Position numbers and translations under genes: made by a program | Shown here: positions 9,500 to 21,577 of the stretch, piece by piece | Layout of the letters: every line of letters begins with the position of its first letter | How positions within the stretch are numbered: the first letter of the stretch is position 1 | Source of the DNA: Limnephilus marmoratus | Taxonomy: Eukaryota; Arthropoda; Insecta; Trichoptera; Limnephilidae | Direction: 5' to 3' | DNA length: 64,000 bases | Assembly: GCA_917880885.1 (NCBI GenBank) | Contig: OU862922.1 | Coordinates: 23,684,627 to 23,748,626 of the forward strand | The notes under the pieces: model-generated | What the model was told of the DNA's origin: nothing | The model's input: only the letters and a program-made list of their open reading frames with translations | Databases searched by the model: none

Positions 9500-10530
9500 G
9501 CCATCACCGAAGAACACAAAATCACAGCACAGAATTCATTTTAATGTTAATACAATTTTCATTATAAAGTTTCTTTTAAGTTTTCGAAAAACATTCACCT
9601 TACGCAAGTAAGGTGAGCCAAACCCATTCGAATGAATTTTATTTATAAAGATATCAAAACTTATATTTGTAGGATGCTTGCACAAATATCTCAAAAAAAA
9701 AATAGTCAATTGGGATCCCACAAAACAAAGACAAATAATCAAGAAAACCTCAAACACGATAACAAATTAATAAAAGCGATACCCTGAATGCGTGCACGAA
9801 AATACTTGAACGTTTTGGAATGTAAGTTTAAAACAAATAAATTTAAAAAATAAACAGTAATAAGTTCAACTTAATCAAACCACTCTGGTATTTTGCGATT
9901 GTGCAAGTTTTTTTTGTCTTAAACGAACCGTCAGATTTATAAAAACTTCGTGTTTTTTTCGCTTCTATCTAAAGCTATATAAATAAAACATTTCTGAACA
10001 TAGTTAAATACTAAAAACTGCCTTTGAAAGGTTATAAAATAAGCTTTCAAATTGTTATATTACAAATAAATATTAACATTTGTAAGTACGAAAATTTTGA
10101 ATGCAAACATTAAAAAAATGTAAAAATGACTCACGTGATTTTTTTACGTCAAAACGGTACTAAAATCACGGATTATGTAAAAACACACTCATTCTATTGT
10201 ATAAATGTATAATAAACAATTATGTAACTTAATTTTTTTACCATTTCGTACAATTATATTTATATAATTATATTTAATAAAAAATTAACAATATCTAACG
10301 GCACGTAGGTGATTTGGCGGGTGAAAACTGTTTCTACAAAATAAGTTTTTTTAGTTCTACAGACAACTTTGAATAGAGATGTGAAGCTTGATTCAATATG
10401 GATCTTCTAGTTTTTGTTTTAGGGTTGTTACTAGAACAATAACAGAGTTATAACTATTTCTGTGGAAACACACGCGTTGGAGTGAAAACACGCTTATTGT
10501 ACTTGACTGCTATTGTTATATTGTCGTAAA
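9500..10530. other. No gene recognised
   Basis: AT-rich sequence with scattered short open frames only. Nothing matches other parts of the window. Confidence 0.4.
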
Positions 10531-10545
10531 CACACTTACGGGTCG

Positions 10546-10777
10546 CGTATTTACAATCCCTACCGCGTTGCAGTCGCTTTAAATTTTCAATGTCAAAATT
10601 TAAATATTTAGAAATAAAATTATTAATTTCTAATATACACATCAGAAAGATTATTTTATCTAGATTTTAGAACAATTTTTGTTTTTGCAATGTGATAAAA
10701 AATAACCAATATAGAGGTATATTTAAAATGTAAATTGTCGTTACCGCGACTGAATCGGTATAGGTTTTGTAAATACG
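10546..10777. mobile_element. TIR element, short copy with flanking direct repeats
   Basis: The element starts CGTATTTACAA and ends TTGTAAATACG; its arms continue as diverged inverted repeats. It shares TIRs and interior with 22820-23202. It is flanked exactly by CTTACGGGTCG at 10535-10545 and again at 10778-10788, an apparent 11-bp target duplication. TIRs with 9- to 11-bp duplications suggest a Mutator-like element, but the second copy does not show the same flanks, so the superfamily is uncertain. Confidence 0.6.
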
Positions 10778-10789
10778 CTTACGGGTCGG

Positions 10790-11555
10790 AGTGCTCGATA
10801 CATGAAAATAGCAATTAAAACCTGTCTTATGATGCTATGATATAGTTTATGTTTGGAACCTATGACAGTGTAAGCAAAACTCCTGAAATCTTAATAAAAT
10901 ATACAAAATAGTATTCGTTAAGAACTAGATGTTATCTATCTTGAAAATTCCTTGAATAAAACAAAGGTAATAATAACTATTATGGTTTTTTTTACCTAGT
11001 TCCCGACTAAATTCAATTATAATATCTTTTGAGATATAATGTCGTAATAGCTAACAACCATAGCAGTCAAATTAAGGATACGATAAGGACATTGAACATT
11101 GATGCGGGCAGAATGCAGAATGACAGTAATAAAGGGTGGTAATATAATATTAGTGCCGGGCGACAAGGAGGGGAGTTCCACGGAAGGCTGTTATTTTAAT
11201 TGAGTTAGCGCTAGAACCTTTGAACCGTGAATTTAAAACAGGTTCCGCGTGTGGTTCTAATGTTCGGTTCCAAGAACTGAAGGTTTTGTATATAGTGTTG
11301 GTAAAAGAAATATATTTTTTTATGTTTACAACACGTTAGTCAAATAAGAATTTTTAGATTGAAAATTTTTAAATGATGTGAAAAACAACTTTAACAAAAT
11401 TTTTAATAAAGGAGCCTTATACTCATAAGTTATAACTTAAAATATTAATCTTCGTAATTAGTAAGTCACACGTTCAATAATTTTAAAGAGATTCGACAGA
11501 AAGACATTCAAACGCGCGCTCTTAAAATGATTTTACTGTGCATATTTTTATACGA
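10790..11555. other. No gene recognised
   Basis: AT-rich, with no supported feature. Confidence 0.4.
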
Positions 11556-11559
11556 TTTT

Positions 11560-11892
11560 GTTTTTTTTTACATGAACTCCACGCAGGAGGCCCTGAGGAA
11601 AATAGTTTCCCTCGGGGCCTATGTCATCTTTGGGGATGCTGTGTGGAGGGTTTTTTTAAGGAAAGGAAGAAGAGGATAGTTCTGGGAAGGAAAAAAAGTT
11701 TGAGGAGTGGCTAGGAATCTGGGGTTCAGTATGTCCAGATCATCCGCCGCCAAGACCTAGACAAACCTCACCCCATGAACACGGGCACCCCTGCTAAATT
11801 ATCAAACGTAGCGAACCTCTTGGGGTGACCTACGGCAGAGGTGTTATCCAATAAATGCTTCCCGAGGCGGCGGTACCCATTCCCGCCTCCCA
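11560..11892 (-). mobile_element. LINE-tailed SINE-like element, minus copy
   Basis: Read on the minus strand it starts in GGGAGGCGGGAATGGGTACC, carries the block TTCATGGGGTGAGGTTTGTC, and ends with a near-perfect hairpin made from GGCCCCGAGG and CCTCAGGGCC, then GTGGAGTTCATG and an A-rich tail. The internal part present in the copy at 24725-25171 is deleted. No coding frame. Confidence 0.7.
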
Positions 11893-12056
11893 AATTGAAT
11901 AAGTCTTTTTTCCATTCTTGTTTTAAAAAACACAAAGTTAAATTTTAAAAATCTAACTGCACTACTTGTTAGTAGGTTATATGACATAAGTTGGGTAGCC
12001 ATTTTCTATTTATACTATTATAGGTCCGATCATGCTAAAATCCCCTCGGTATGTTA

Positions 12057-12222
12057 GGGAACGTACCCATACTACGTGACCAACTTTTTGCAATTTTTAA
12101 CCCCCCCCCCCCCCCCCCCGGTGACCAAAATCCTAAGCAACCCGCCGCTCATTTGTATGGAGCGTGACATTTTGAAGACCCCCCCCCCCCCTTAACGTGT
12201 CACGTAGTATGGGTACGTTCCC
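12057..12222. mobile_element. PIF/Harbinger-type MITE, copy A
   Basis: 166-bp element with perfect terminal inverted repeats, GGGAACGTACCCATACTACG at the left. It is flanked by an exact TTA duplication (12054-12056 and 12223-12225). The 3-bp TWA duplication and GGG-starting TIRs fit PIF/Harbinger. Two long C runs lie inside. Copies B and C are at 27753-27926 and 38882-39046. There is no transposase, so it is non-autonomous. Confidence 0.85.
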
Positions 12223-12229
12223 TTATCAA

Positions 12230-12990
12230 CCCACGGTATAAACACCTTGGTAAGCTTTGTTGTTGTTAGTATGATTGTGCTTCATTGAAATATAAAATAC
12301 TTAAACTTGTTTAAATTTTAAATCTTAATACTCTTTTAAAACGCATTGAAATTTTATTTTGTAATGTTTTAAAATGAATAAATAATTGAATTGAATTGAA
12401 ATAATTTGGTATATTAGTAGTCAACGGTCTAAAAGAAACAATAGAAACTACATTTTCATCTATTTTTACACTATTTTGCATAGGTTCCGAAGGGGGAAGA
12501 AATGGTGTAGCACATTCCACAGTAGTGACTGCGTGTACAGTGTACACGTACACCGCCCGGTGTTGTTCATAGGAGATATATGCCTTTTACAAAAGGTTAT
12601 GCAAGAGACATTATTTTTTTGCCAGCGAAATCTAAGAAAATAACACCACATGTAATATATTATGTTAAATATATATGAATTGTTCCAAAACCTATACATT
12701 AATTCGAAGAAGTTTAAAAAGTCAAATGAGTCATAATTTGGCATCTACGAGTACAATACCACGATTAACATAGTGGACATGTCACAAACAACGGCCAAAA
12801 AATAGAAATATAGTATTGGCTTCTTAATTAGCTATAGGCAGCGGAACATAATCTTAATTGGTAGATTTTTCCTAAATCTTTCTTACCACACAGATGACTT
12901 TATGCAATTATTTACCTCAAAAGGTAGAAAAAAGATTTAAGATAAAGCCATGCGAAATAATGCAAAATCATTCAAAATCTCACATAGTTC
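12230..12990. other. No gene recognised
   Basis: AT-rich with short chance frames on the minus strand. No repeat ends were found. Confidence 0.4.
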
Positions 12991-12994
12991 ACCC

Positions 12995-13252
12995 CAAGTA
13001 GTTCGCTACGTTTGTTGATTTATCAGTGGTGCCCGTGTTCATAGGGTGCGGTTTGTTTAGATCTGGTGTGGACACACTGAACCCTAGATTCCTACCCACC
13101 CCTCTTACCCTTTTCCTTCCTAACTTTTGTCCCTTCTTATCTTTTTACTTCCTCTCCTTCCTTTCCTTAAAAATACCCTCCACGCAGCATTACCCTGAGT
13201 GAAATTATTTTTCTCAGGGCTTCCTATGTGGAGCTAATGTAAAAAAAAAATT
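12995..13252 (+). mobile_element. LINE-tailed SINE-like element, 5'-truncated
   Basis: Starts at the family block GTTCGCTACGTTTG, continues through GGGTGCGGTTTGTTTAGATC and a pyrimidine-rich part, and ends with the degraded hairpin, ATGTGGAGCTAATG and an A run. It is inserted next to the repeat that contains the nested hAT elements. Confidence 0.65.
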
Positions 13253-13422
13253 TAATGATTTTGGTTTCAAAATTTTATCGCTTAAAAATATTATGGATGC
13301 TTCAATTAAATACTGCAAGTAGAACACACCTTGACCTTGGAATTAATCGAGAAATTTTTTAATAACTCCTTTTGTAGGACTGGAAAATATAAAGTATCAG
13401 GCCGATAAAAAATACTTTCAAG

Positions 13423-14423
13423 CAGCCCCGGATCTAATGGGGGGCAAGCCGGGGCCCATACCCCGGGCGGCAAGTTCAGAGGGCGGCCAAACGGCCATAT
13501 TAACTCGACTGATACCCAGAGCCCTGAGTGAGACGTGCTGCACGAACATTTATTATTCGCGAGGCGCGTAGGCATAGTTCAAAATACGCACCCGACCCGC
13601 TCGCCCGCAGGAACCACAGATCGCGGCAGCACGCGTCTGCTCTGGTTACCGTGCGTGCGAAAGAGATGAAGCTATATTCGAAAACTCCCTCGTCGATCTC
13701 TCTCCACGACAGTGTTTTGTTTTAAAAATGTGTCAAAAGTGTGTTGTTTATTTTTACTCTTTAGTGCTTGTTGATCAACCGAAGGTACAATACTGATGTC
13801 ATTAGTGTCGCATCAATAAATCTATCACAGTTCATCGATCGCTTTTCTGGGTAAGTACTTTATATAACTATCTTATGCTTTTTAAGTTACTATATTTATT
13901 TTTTAAACTCAATTTAATACGTGCAATCACTTACGTCGTCAATTCGTCATTATTCAAACTTACTTAAAAATTTTACGTCGTTATGCGTGTCATGATTTGT
14001 TTATTACACGATGGCAGCCATCATATGACTGAGAAGTAAAACAGCCTTTTTATTTCAGCTTTTATTTAAATACAATGCAATGTAGCAGTTTAAAACGAAT
14101 AAGCAGCCAGCAAGATAAATTTCAGTTGTGATTTCATCTGCTGAAGCATTTTGATGGAAACCATTCTCGTGTTCAAAGTGCAGTTTTAAAATTCTGGTTG
14201 CAGACTATATGCAGCCAGAATTTAAGGAAAACCATTTGCATGTTCTGGGTGTAGCTATAATTAAATTTCTTAATTAGTTACAGTAAAACCAGTTCTTTGA
14301 TTCGAATATGCCCCCCCCCCCCCCCCCCCCAGCAAGGTTAAAATAAATATAGATACCTAAGTGGGCGGGGGCGGCATTTTTCAGTTTTTGCCCCGCCTAA
14401 AAAAAAACGAAGATCCGGGGCTG
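13423..14423. mobile_element. hAT-type element, 1001 bp
   Basis: Perfect 12-bp terminal inverted repeats CAGCCCCGGATC/GATCCGGGGCTG, flanked by the exact 8-bp duplication CTTTCAAG (13415-13422 and 14424-14431). CAG...CTG ends with 8-bp duplications define hAT elements. The uninterrupted relative at about 20811 reads CACTTTCATG, confirming an empty site. No transposase was found, so it is a deletion derivative. GC content is high at about 13430-13700 and drops afterwards. A consensus splice donor (TGGGTAAGTACT) at about 13849-13860 suggests that it preserves the promoter and first non-coding exon of a parental element. A run of C lies at about 14311-14330. Confidence 0.85.
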
Positions 14424-14722
14424 CTTTCAAGTGCCAAAATCTCCTACCAATGAATCCATTTTCGGATCAAGTTTCATTAAATAATGTGGCAAATTAATTT
14501 CTTTTCAAAATAATCGGAAAACATTTTAATATTTGTGCCTGAATTTCACAAAATAAAACAAAACAGTGCAATTTTGCGCTGTTATTTTCGGCACGAATCA
14601 AAATGGAAGCGTTCAACTAATTTGGATTTGAGAATTAAACCTTACGCCGTCCGCATAAGGACTACATTTACATTTTGTATAAGTTACCGCTCCGACACCG
14701 GGGTGTATGGACGTCTCTGGAC

Positions 14723-15361
14723 CAGTGATGTTATGTCTAGGGAAATTTCCCTAGATCTTGGGGAGAAAAATATTTTTTAGGGAATAGGGAAATCAGGACT
14801 AAATCTAGGGAAATTTCGAACTCTGGCAAACTTTTTATTACATATGACAATATTACTGGTAGGTATTATTTATGTATATATACATATATATATTTTTTTG
14901 GAATTCCTATGAATCTTAACTATTGTTCATGTACTTACATGCAATGCTATTTTTAACACTGACAACTCAAAATGATATTATGTATCTGAAAAGATAAATG
15001 AGACCTCTGAAAAAATTAATTTATGTTTTAAGTTCCGTTTTATCGGTGATTGCGGTTGATTTTTATTGTGCAAAGTGTTTTTTTTTTATTTGGAATTCAG
15101 TTTCTAATTCAGTGGTGTGTGTATTCGTACTTTTAAATTATTATTTCACGTAGCAAAAAGTGTTTTATTTGGAAAAGCATAGTATTATAAGTACATTTAC
15201 CAAATTCCGATATCTTTCCAATTAATTAATCATATTAATTAACATATAACAGGATTAGTGTTACACAATGTGGCTACGTAGGTAATTGCGTAAATGTGAA
15301 ATTCTAGGGAAATTTCACCTCGAAATCTAGGGAAATAATTTTTTTGGGCAGAACATCCCTG
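14723..15361. mobile_element. hAT-type element, 639 bp
   Basis: Ends CAGTGATGTT and AACATCCCTG form 10-bp inverted repeats with one mismatch. An exact 8-bp duplication CTCTGGAC flanks it (14715-14722 and 15362-15369). Subterminal copies of CTAGGGAAATTTC occur near both ends, typical of transposase binding repeats. Interior is AT-rich without a coding frame. It sits in the same older repeat as the 1001-bp hAT. Confidence 0.85.
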
Positions 15362-15609
15362 CTCTGGACTCCACGTCGCTTGGTTTCGTTCAATCGATTT
15401 TAAATTTCCTTGTTATTATAATAAACAATGCGTAAAAAAAGAAATAATGTTTTTACAGGCCTTTACGAAATAAAACTATGAAAAACAACTCTCAAATACT
15501 TTCTCAAACCTTTCCAAAAACTTCTACTCGAGTATTTATTTTTAAAACCCCCCAAAAAAGAGGCGTGGATTCCGATGTCAAATTTCTCTGACTGGTGAAT
15601 CAACATAAG

Positions 15610-17570
15610 AATGTACTTTACATATTTAGTTCATGATAGTTATTTAGGTTTATTATCATACTATTAAGCTTATTTTTTATGTACCTACTTCAAAAATTAT
15701 ATTTCATTTACCCACCTTATTAACCGTGATTGCCCCACTCACACTAAAAATGTTTTCTCTGTTGAGTTGAGCAGTTTGTTAAAAATATGAACACTTTAAT
15801 GTAATTAACTTCACGAACTATCTGAATGTTTTTTATTATTTTTTTATTAATAAAACACAAGCAAGTTGCAGCCCCCTGTGTCAATCAAAACTTATCTATT
15901 AATAAAACTATCGCGAAAGATATGATGCTATTCTCCCCTAAATAATAACAACATAAATTCTTGGATTTGGATCAAATCCACAGAGCCACGCCACGCGACC
16001 ACGTCAAAGAATATCATTTTCGCTCGAACGCATGTTCACGAATTCAAACGTTTTGCTATTCGGGGAATATCTTATCCCACTAACAACTTAAAACGAAACG
16101 AAAGTAGAATTCGTTTAAATTATTATTTCAGTTGACATGATTCTGCTTAATAGATAATTAACACAAATCACTCTGTTTTTGCTCGCGTTTCCTGCAACTT
16201 TTTAATGGCAATGTTTTACGTGCCATTAGTATTTCGTTGGCAATTAAAACGAAAATAAATTAATTCCATTTAATAATATAATCTATATTATATAATGAGC
16301 GACTAAGTAAATGGATTACGGTCAATCACGAAGGGTTAATATTTTAAGAATAAACATGTTTTGTTCCATGGTCTGATTGTTAAGGATTTGTTGGAAGAAG
16401 GTTAATTATTTAAAATTATTATTTAATAACATAAAAACTTGGTCCTTCGAGCCGGATCGCTTTAAGTAAGCTTTCATTTTGCATGCTGCCAGGAGTACAC
16501 TAAAAATCAGAGATACCTTTAAGAGTTTTATCAAGGTACTCGTTGGGGATTATTCTAAAAGGCTTAAAATGAGCAAAATTTTGAGATTTTCTTTATTCTA
16601 TATTGTTTGATCATTTTCTATTTTTAAATACGTCTATTAGAATTTCGATTTGGTTTTCGCAAAGCAAAATTGAGGAATGCAAATCTTGAGAGTAAAAATT
16701 AACCCCATTACCGACACCGATCGAGCAAAGCTTGGCAAATTTGCATTAGCAAGCGTTTGTCGATGACAATGCATTCTATCAACTTTTGGTGGCACTCACG
16801 CATACACACGTATTTCTCTGAAATTGGCTATTGGCCGGTCTAAGAGATGGAGGCGCAACTAGGTCGTGCCGTTCATATTATGATGGTAGATGCATTATAG
16901 TAAAAAAATACATATTTAAAAAATACAAAGTAAATTAGTTTATTCGCAGTTGTTTATTTTTATTTGTTTCCTCCTCTGTTCTGAGGCGGACTGTGTATTT
17001 GTATTGGTGTTACATCATGATTACTCGTATTCACGTGTGTTGATTTTCACATCTTCATGTTTGTTGACTGTATGTAGTTTTGTTACTTCTTAATTTTTAT
17101 GATTTACTCATCATCTTAGCCATATTTTAATGTTGTTTTTAATTTTATTTACATCCATTGTATTTTTAATTTCGGGCATTATACAATTTTGTAGCGTGGA
17201 ATTTATAGTTTTTCTGGCCAAAACATATAAATTTGAGGTTTTCGTCAGGGTAGTGTTGGTTTGTTGGTCAGTAAGTAACTCAGTTTTCCGTTTAAATTTG
17301 CGTTGAGAATTTTGTCAGTAGAGTTTTATAATACTGAAAACATTGACATTGACACTGACAGTTTTTGTTAGCATTTTTCATATCTGAACTTCAGTCGTAG
17401 GACTAGGTCTTGAGGACTTTAGTCGTAGAAACATATTATCCTTTTATGTTACAAAGGTTATGTTCATAGCACCATCAAATAAAGAAAGTTCGATTAGGAT
17501 TTTGAAACCCGATTAATTTTTTAAAATAAATTTCATCCCAAAAGAAAAAGTACCCAAATAGATTGGATTC
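15610..17570. other. No gene recognised
   Basis: AT-rich stretch without supported genes. A word TTGTCGATGACAATGCATT at about 16758 recurs at about 19214 in a weakly similar context of roughly 80 bases. Confidence 0.4.
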
Positions 17571-17574
17571 ATAA

Positions 17575-18227
17575 AGCCGAATACGCATTACGCAACTAGT
17601 TACATGCATGTTCCAAATAAATGCAATGATACCATAAAGTTGATGTAAATTACGCAAATATAGTGTCGGCAACCTTCAGTGTCACAGCAACTGTGGCACC
17701 ATCAACATCGAAGCTTTTTTCTGCAATGCACAATGTTGTTGTACTCATGGCGATGTACGAAATAAAGAAAAGACTATCACGAAAGAAAAGACGATGTTGG
17801 ATTCTCGATGGGTTATCAAGAAAGCGTCTGGGTGCAATGCAGTTAATCTCTGAATTAGCATGTGAAGATCCTGAAAGCCAAAAAACTATTTTCCAAAAAG
17901 TGAACCTCTTTTTAATACTTCATTGAGCATTCCAGCGTTGATTTGTCATTTTATATGTTAAAACTCTCACGCAGTTACAAGAAACGCACACGTTTGCCCA
18001 GCTGAAATGCTTTCGGGATACTAGTAGCACTCGTTTTCACACTACGCATTATTTGTATATTATTTGCATACTGGTGGTGTTATAATTTCGCACTGGCGAA
18101 ATTCTAATTTTGTGGCCTACAACTAATGCTTACATGATGAAACTGTATTTTTAAACGTAAAACTAGCAGTGTAACTAATGTCATGAAACAACTTGTGTGC
18201 AACTAGTTGCGTAATATAAATTCGGCT
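17575..18227 (+). mobile_element. Harbinger-like element with transposase remnant
   Basis: Inverted ends AGCCGAAT...ATTCGGCT continue into GCATTACGCAACTAGTT on the left and its inverse on the right. Inside, the frame at 17663-17923 contains RRCWILDGLSRKRLGAMQLI then SELACEDPES. This resembles the N-terminal W...R...GA...L..EL..EDP pattern of PIF/Harbinger DDE nucleases (HARBI1-like). The DDE catalytic part is missing, so this is a deletion derivative. The expected 3-bp TWA duplication is not clear at the ends. The assignment rests on motif resemblance read by eye. Confidence 0.55.
17663..17926 (+). pseudogene. Harbinger-like transposase N-terminal remnant
   Basis: 87 codons lying inside the TIR element. 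Residues about 30-75 carry a basic stretch (KKRLSRKKRR), a W, then GAMQLISELACEDPES, the signature just before the DDE nuclease domain in PIF/Harbinger transposases. Family proteins are usually more than 300 residues; no catalytic D/D/E residues remain. The start codon is uncertain. Confidence 0.45.
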
Positions 18228-18231
18228 GTAG

Positions 18232-19400
18232 TTACACTAAAATTTTACAAAAACCTGCACCATTATATTCTGTAACCTGCAGAGAATCTTGGCCAACCCA
18301 TAGCATTTTTAGTTTAATACCACCAGGACGGCAGGAACGTCCCGCAGGTAACCATAAGCATAAGCAATCAAAAGACAGTTGAACTAACTGCTAGTTCTAC
18401 GAATGCCACGTTAGACCCGAAGTAGAATTGCTGCTGGACACGGTAACCGAATACACAGGTGGCTCGTGAACCGTGACCCGAGAGTTCGTAGACCATACTG
18501 GCTGTAATGTAACCACTCTGCTTGCTACAGAAGTGTTCAACTTGGTCAACAACCTACTAAATTTAAAATAACCGAAATTAGTGAGAGCTAGTTCAGAATT
18601 ATTGGAAGAAGTTAGTTTTAGAAGTTTTCAAGTGTCAGTTCAGTAAATAAAAATGATGAAAAATTTAAATGACAGATTAAAAAGGAAAATAGAAAAAAGT
18701 ACACCAAATAAAACGGTTCTGTTTTAAGATTTTGTACAGTTCTGAATCGAATAATTTTTGGAAGTTTGAGGATTTGTTTGGATTACTGCATAATATGTAA
18801 GGATTTTCAGCGGACTTTTGGAGTGTTGTGAACAATATTGCCTTTCTTCACCTTCTCAAGCCAGCTTTTCGGTCAGCCTTAAGTGTTCACCATCAGAACA
18901 TTTTTTGGATACGGCAAGGCAGCTGTTGGACACTGCAAATGACATTTTGCAAACAATAAATGGTACATTTTTTACAAACTGTTTTTATTTGAAGATGTTT
19001 TATGAGTACATAGGTACTCACGTATATTATGTTTTGTAATTATCTAAGATTCTATAATAAGAGGGGATTTTTAATACATCTATTTGAATTTCACCAAATG
19101 TTTTCTTGATTGAATAATATACCTATGAATGACGTCCTGAATCTTAGAAATGGAAATTAACCTACTTCCCGTCATCGGACCGAGCTGAAACTCAGCATAT
19201 TGTCGCAGACTCGTTGTCGATGACAATGCATTATTTTGTATACAAATACGCATTTTTTTATATAATATTGGAAAAAATTGAAGCATCATACAAAATAAAT
19301 CACGGCCTCATCAACTTGCGATTTAGCCCAGTTGGTAGCGTGGGTAATTCTTAATTTTTTAAATATTTTTTTTTTAACATTTTTAAAAGACATATTTCAT
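18232..19400. other. No gene recognised
   Basis: Contains a 73-codon open frame (18818-19039) without a recognisable domain. The second word TTGTCGATGACAATGCATT lies at about 19214. Nothing else supported. Confidence 0.35.
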
Positions 19401-19404
19401 TCAA

Positions 19405-19918
19405 TAAAAGGTCGAAAATAATAGAATCGAATAATATAGACCTAAAACTGAGAATACTCCTCATCAAGACCTATGTATGGAGTATCTTGATGTACGGCTG
19501 CGAAACATGGTGCCTATCCGAAAGAGATAAACGGAGTCTAGAGGCTTTTGAGATGTGATTCTATAGAAGACTATTGGGAATTTCCTGGAGAGACCACATC
19601 ACAAATGAGGAGGTTCTCCAAAGAATCGAAGGAGGAAGGCACCTGCTCAGGACCTTGTCCGAAAGGAGCGCAAGATGGATCGGCCATGTAGGTAATAAGA
19701 CAAGAAGGCCTCTTGCATGCCATAATGGAGGGTATGACCGAGGGGACAAACGCTAGGGGACGCCCACGCCGAGAGTACCTGGAGTACCTGCTGGTGGACG
19801 TGCGCTGCTCATCATATGCAGACTTCAAAAGAGCTGCACAAGACAGGGAAGAGTGGAAGAAACGTATAGATGAAATTGCTGCAATCCAATCCCACGATTG
19901 AAACCAGAGAGAGAGAAA
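19405..19918 (+). pseudogene. RTE-like C-terminal fragment, frameshifted
   Basis: The translated pieces read KTYVWSILMYGCETWCLSE, YRRLLGISWRDHITNEEVLQ, SERSARWIGHV, then in another frame RGRPRREYLEYL and QDREEWKKRIDEIAAIQSHD with a stop. This is the thumb and C-terminal tail order of RTE-type reverse transcriptases. An in-frame stop at about 19556 and a frameshift near 19710-19760 break it. The lineage is distinct from the GTTA-tail family. Catalytic domains are absent. Confidence 0.7.
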
Positions 19919-19924
19919 AGACAT

Positions 19925-20635
19925 TTGATAATAATAGATGTGTCATACATAAAAAAAAACTTTGATTTTTTCTGCTTTGGTTTCCCATTTCTGGTTACTC
20001 TAAACATAGTTGAACAATATCCGTGTAATCCTCAGAAGATTTACAGAAATTTTTAATATATACAAAAAATATTAACGTACATGAGTCACTGGAAGGTATC
20101 TTCCGGTTCAAAATCTAAAAATAAATAATACTTATTTTAAATTGTCTGAACACTGACTTCTTCCGCAGCCATGCGCATTTCTCAGAAGGGTGCTGAAGTT
20201 GCAGTATTACTGTGTTGTTGAGTGTTTGATGCAATTATAGCAGGCTAATGCACAGAGCCAATGCCTGGTGCCTGGTGCATTAGGCTCGCACGTGCGTCTT
20301 GTAATGACGTCACTCCCACTGGGCGCGAGCTTCTTCCACCGTCACACATTGCGGAGACTTTAATGCGTGAATCGAGACAAACCCATGAACTCACTGTTAT
20401 CTAAGTACCAAGTGCCTACCTAATTACTATGTGCTTATTCCAGAACATTTTCAAGAAGAAAACAAGTTTATCCTATCAATTAACCGGGGACCGGACAACT
20501 CAACAATAATAATATTTGGATGATTTATATAGCGCTGTTTTTGTGAAAAATCACCTCAAGGGCGCTGTACAATGTACAATTTCATCACCACTCTAAAAAG
20601 TCATTAAAGTGATGACATTTTTGAAGCCATACTAA
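19925..20635. other. No gene recognised apart from a LINE 3' hairpin
   Basis: Mixed sequence. The part at about 20160-20400 is more GC-rich with no frame. A hairpin at 20531-20566 marks the 3' end of a minus-strand LINE. Confidence 0.4.
20531..20566 (-). other. LINE 3' stem-loop (AGCGC family)
   Basis: AGCGC pairs with GCGCT; inside, GTGA pairs with TCAC around an A-rich loop. Related copies: 21511-21546 and 30931-30953 (minus), 37532-37567 and 49056-49090 (plus). In plus-oriented copies ATA/ATT-rich tails follow, so these are 3' ends of one LINE family. Confidence 0.6.
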
Positions 20636-20639
20636 ATAA

Positions 20640-21280
20640 AGCAAAAAAGATTTTGTTTTGAAAATTTGATCGCTTATAAGTATTATAGATGCTTCAATTA
20701 AATACAGCATGTAGAACATATCTTGGCCCTTTAAAAATATATATCATTTTTTAAATAAGTCTTTTAATAAGCCTAGAAAAAATAAAGTATAAGGTCTATA
20801 AAAAACACTTTCATGTCCAAACTCTCCTATTTATAAACCCCTTTCCGGATAAGGTATTATTGTTTATTGTGGCAAATTCAGTTACTTTTATAATAATCAC
20901 AAAAAAATTGGTATTTACGCACGAACTTTACAAAATAAAATAAAATATGCATTATTTAACAATACGGCCGGCAGTAGACGAATTTGAATTTTCAAAGTGA
21001 ACCCTATGCCGTCCACCGAAGGCCTACATCTTGGCACGCCCGTTTTGGAACAACGGGGAACAGACGTTAGGCTCCGCGTCGCTTTGTTCCGTGAAATCAA
21101 TTTTAAAATTCTGTTTTATTACACAATAAACAATGCGTAAAATAGGAGTTAATATTTTTTACAGGCCTTTACGAGATCAACCTGTAAAAAAATTCTCAAA
21201 TACCTTTTCCAACCTTTCCAAGAGATTTTTAAACTCCTTCCATAAAAGGCGTGAATTCCGATTTAGATTTTTCCTGGACT
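20640..21280 (+). repeat. Unclassified repeat, copy 2 (empty-site relative)
   Basis: Aligns with the three separated pieces of 13255-15605 and lacks both hAT insertions. The sites corresponding to the insertions read CACTTTCATG (about 20811) and CGTTAGGCTCCGCGTCGC (about 21065). No coding domain recognised. Confidence 0.75.
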
Positions 21281-21510
21281 ATTGGATCGCCTTAAATAGG
21301 ATACGTTAGGTTGGGTTATGGACTATTTTTAATAATTTTTTGCATCACTTTTAATGATTTTTTAGAGGGGTGTTGAAATGCCACTCGTCTCAGATGATCT
21401 TTCTGAATCAATGATTTTTAACGATGTTTGAACGCCTTTTACTGCTAACAATAATAATAATGGGATAATTTTACAGTGCTTATGTATTTTATAGTATATA
21501 TATTTTGTAT

Positions 21511-21546
21511 AGCGCCGTTTTTTGTGAAAAATTTCCTCAAGGGCGC
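21511..21546 (-). other. LINE 3' stem-loop (AGCGC family)
   Basis: Second minus-strand copy of the AGCGC hairpin, somewhat decayed on its right arm. Confidence 0.55.
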
Positions 21547-21577
21547 ATAACCAAGTAACGATCAAATCGTTTCTCTT

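Larger units (their letters stand above)
13255..15605 (+). repeat. Unclassified repeat, copy 1, interrupted by two hATs
   Basis: When the two insertions 13423-14423 and 14723-15361 are set aside, the remaining pieces (about 13255-13422, 14432-14722, 15370-15605) align in order with 20640-21280. Shared landmarks are ATGCTTCAATTAAATAC, TACGCCGTCCGCATAAGG and TTTACAGGCCTTTACGA. I see no protein domain; the type of repeat is unknown. Confidence 0.75.
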
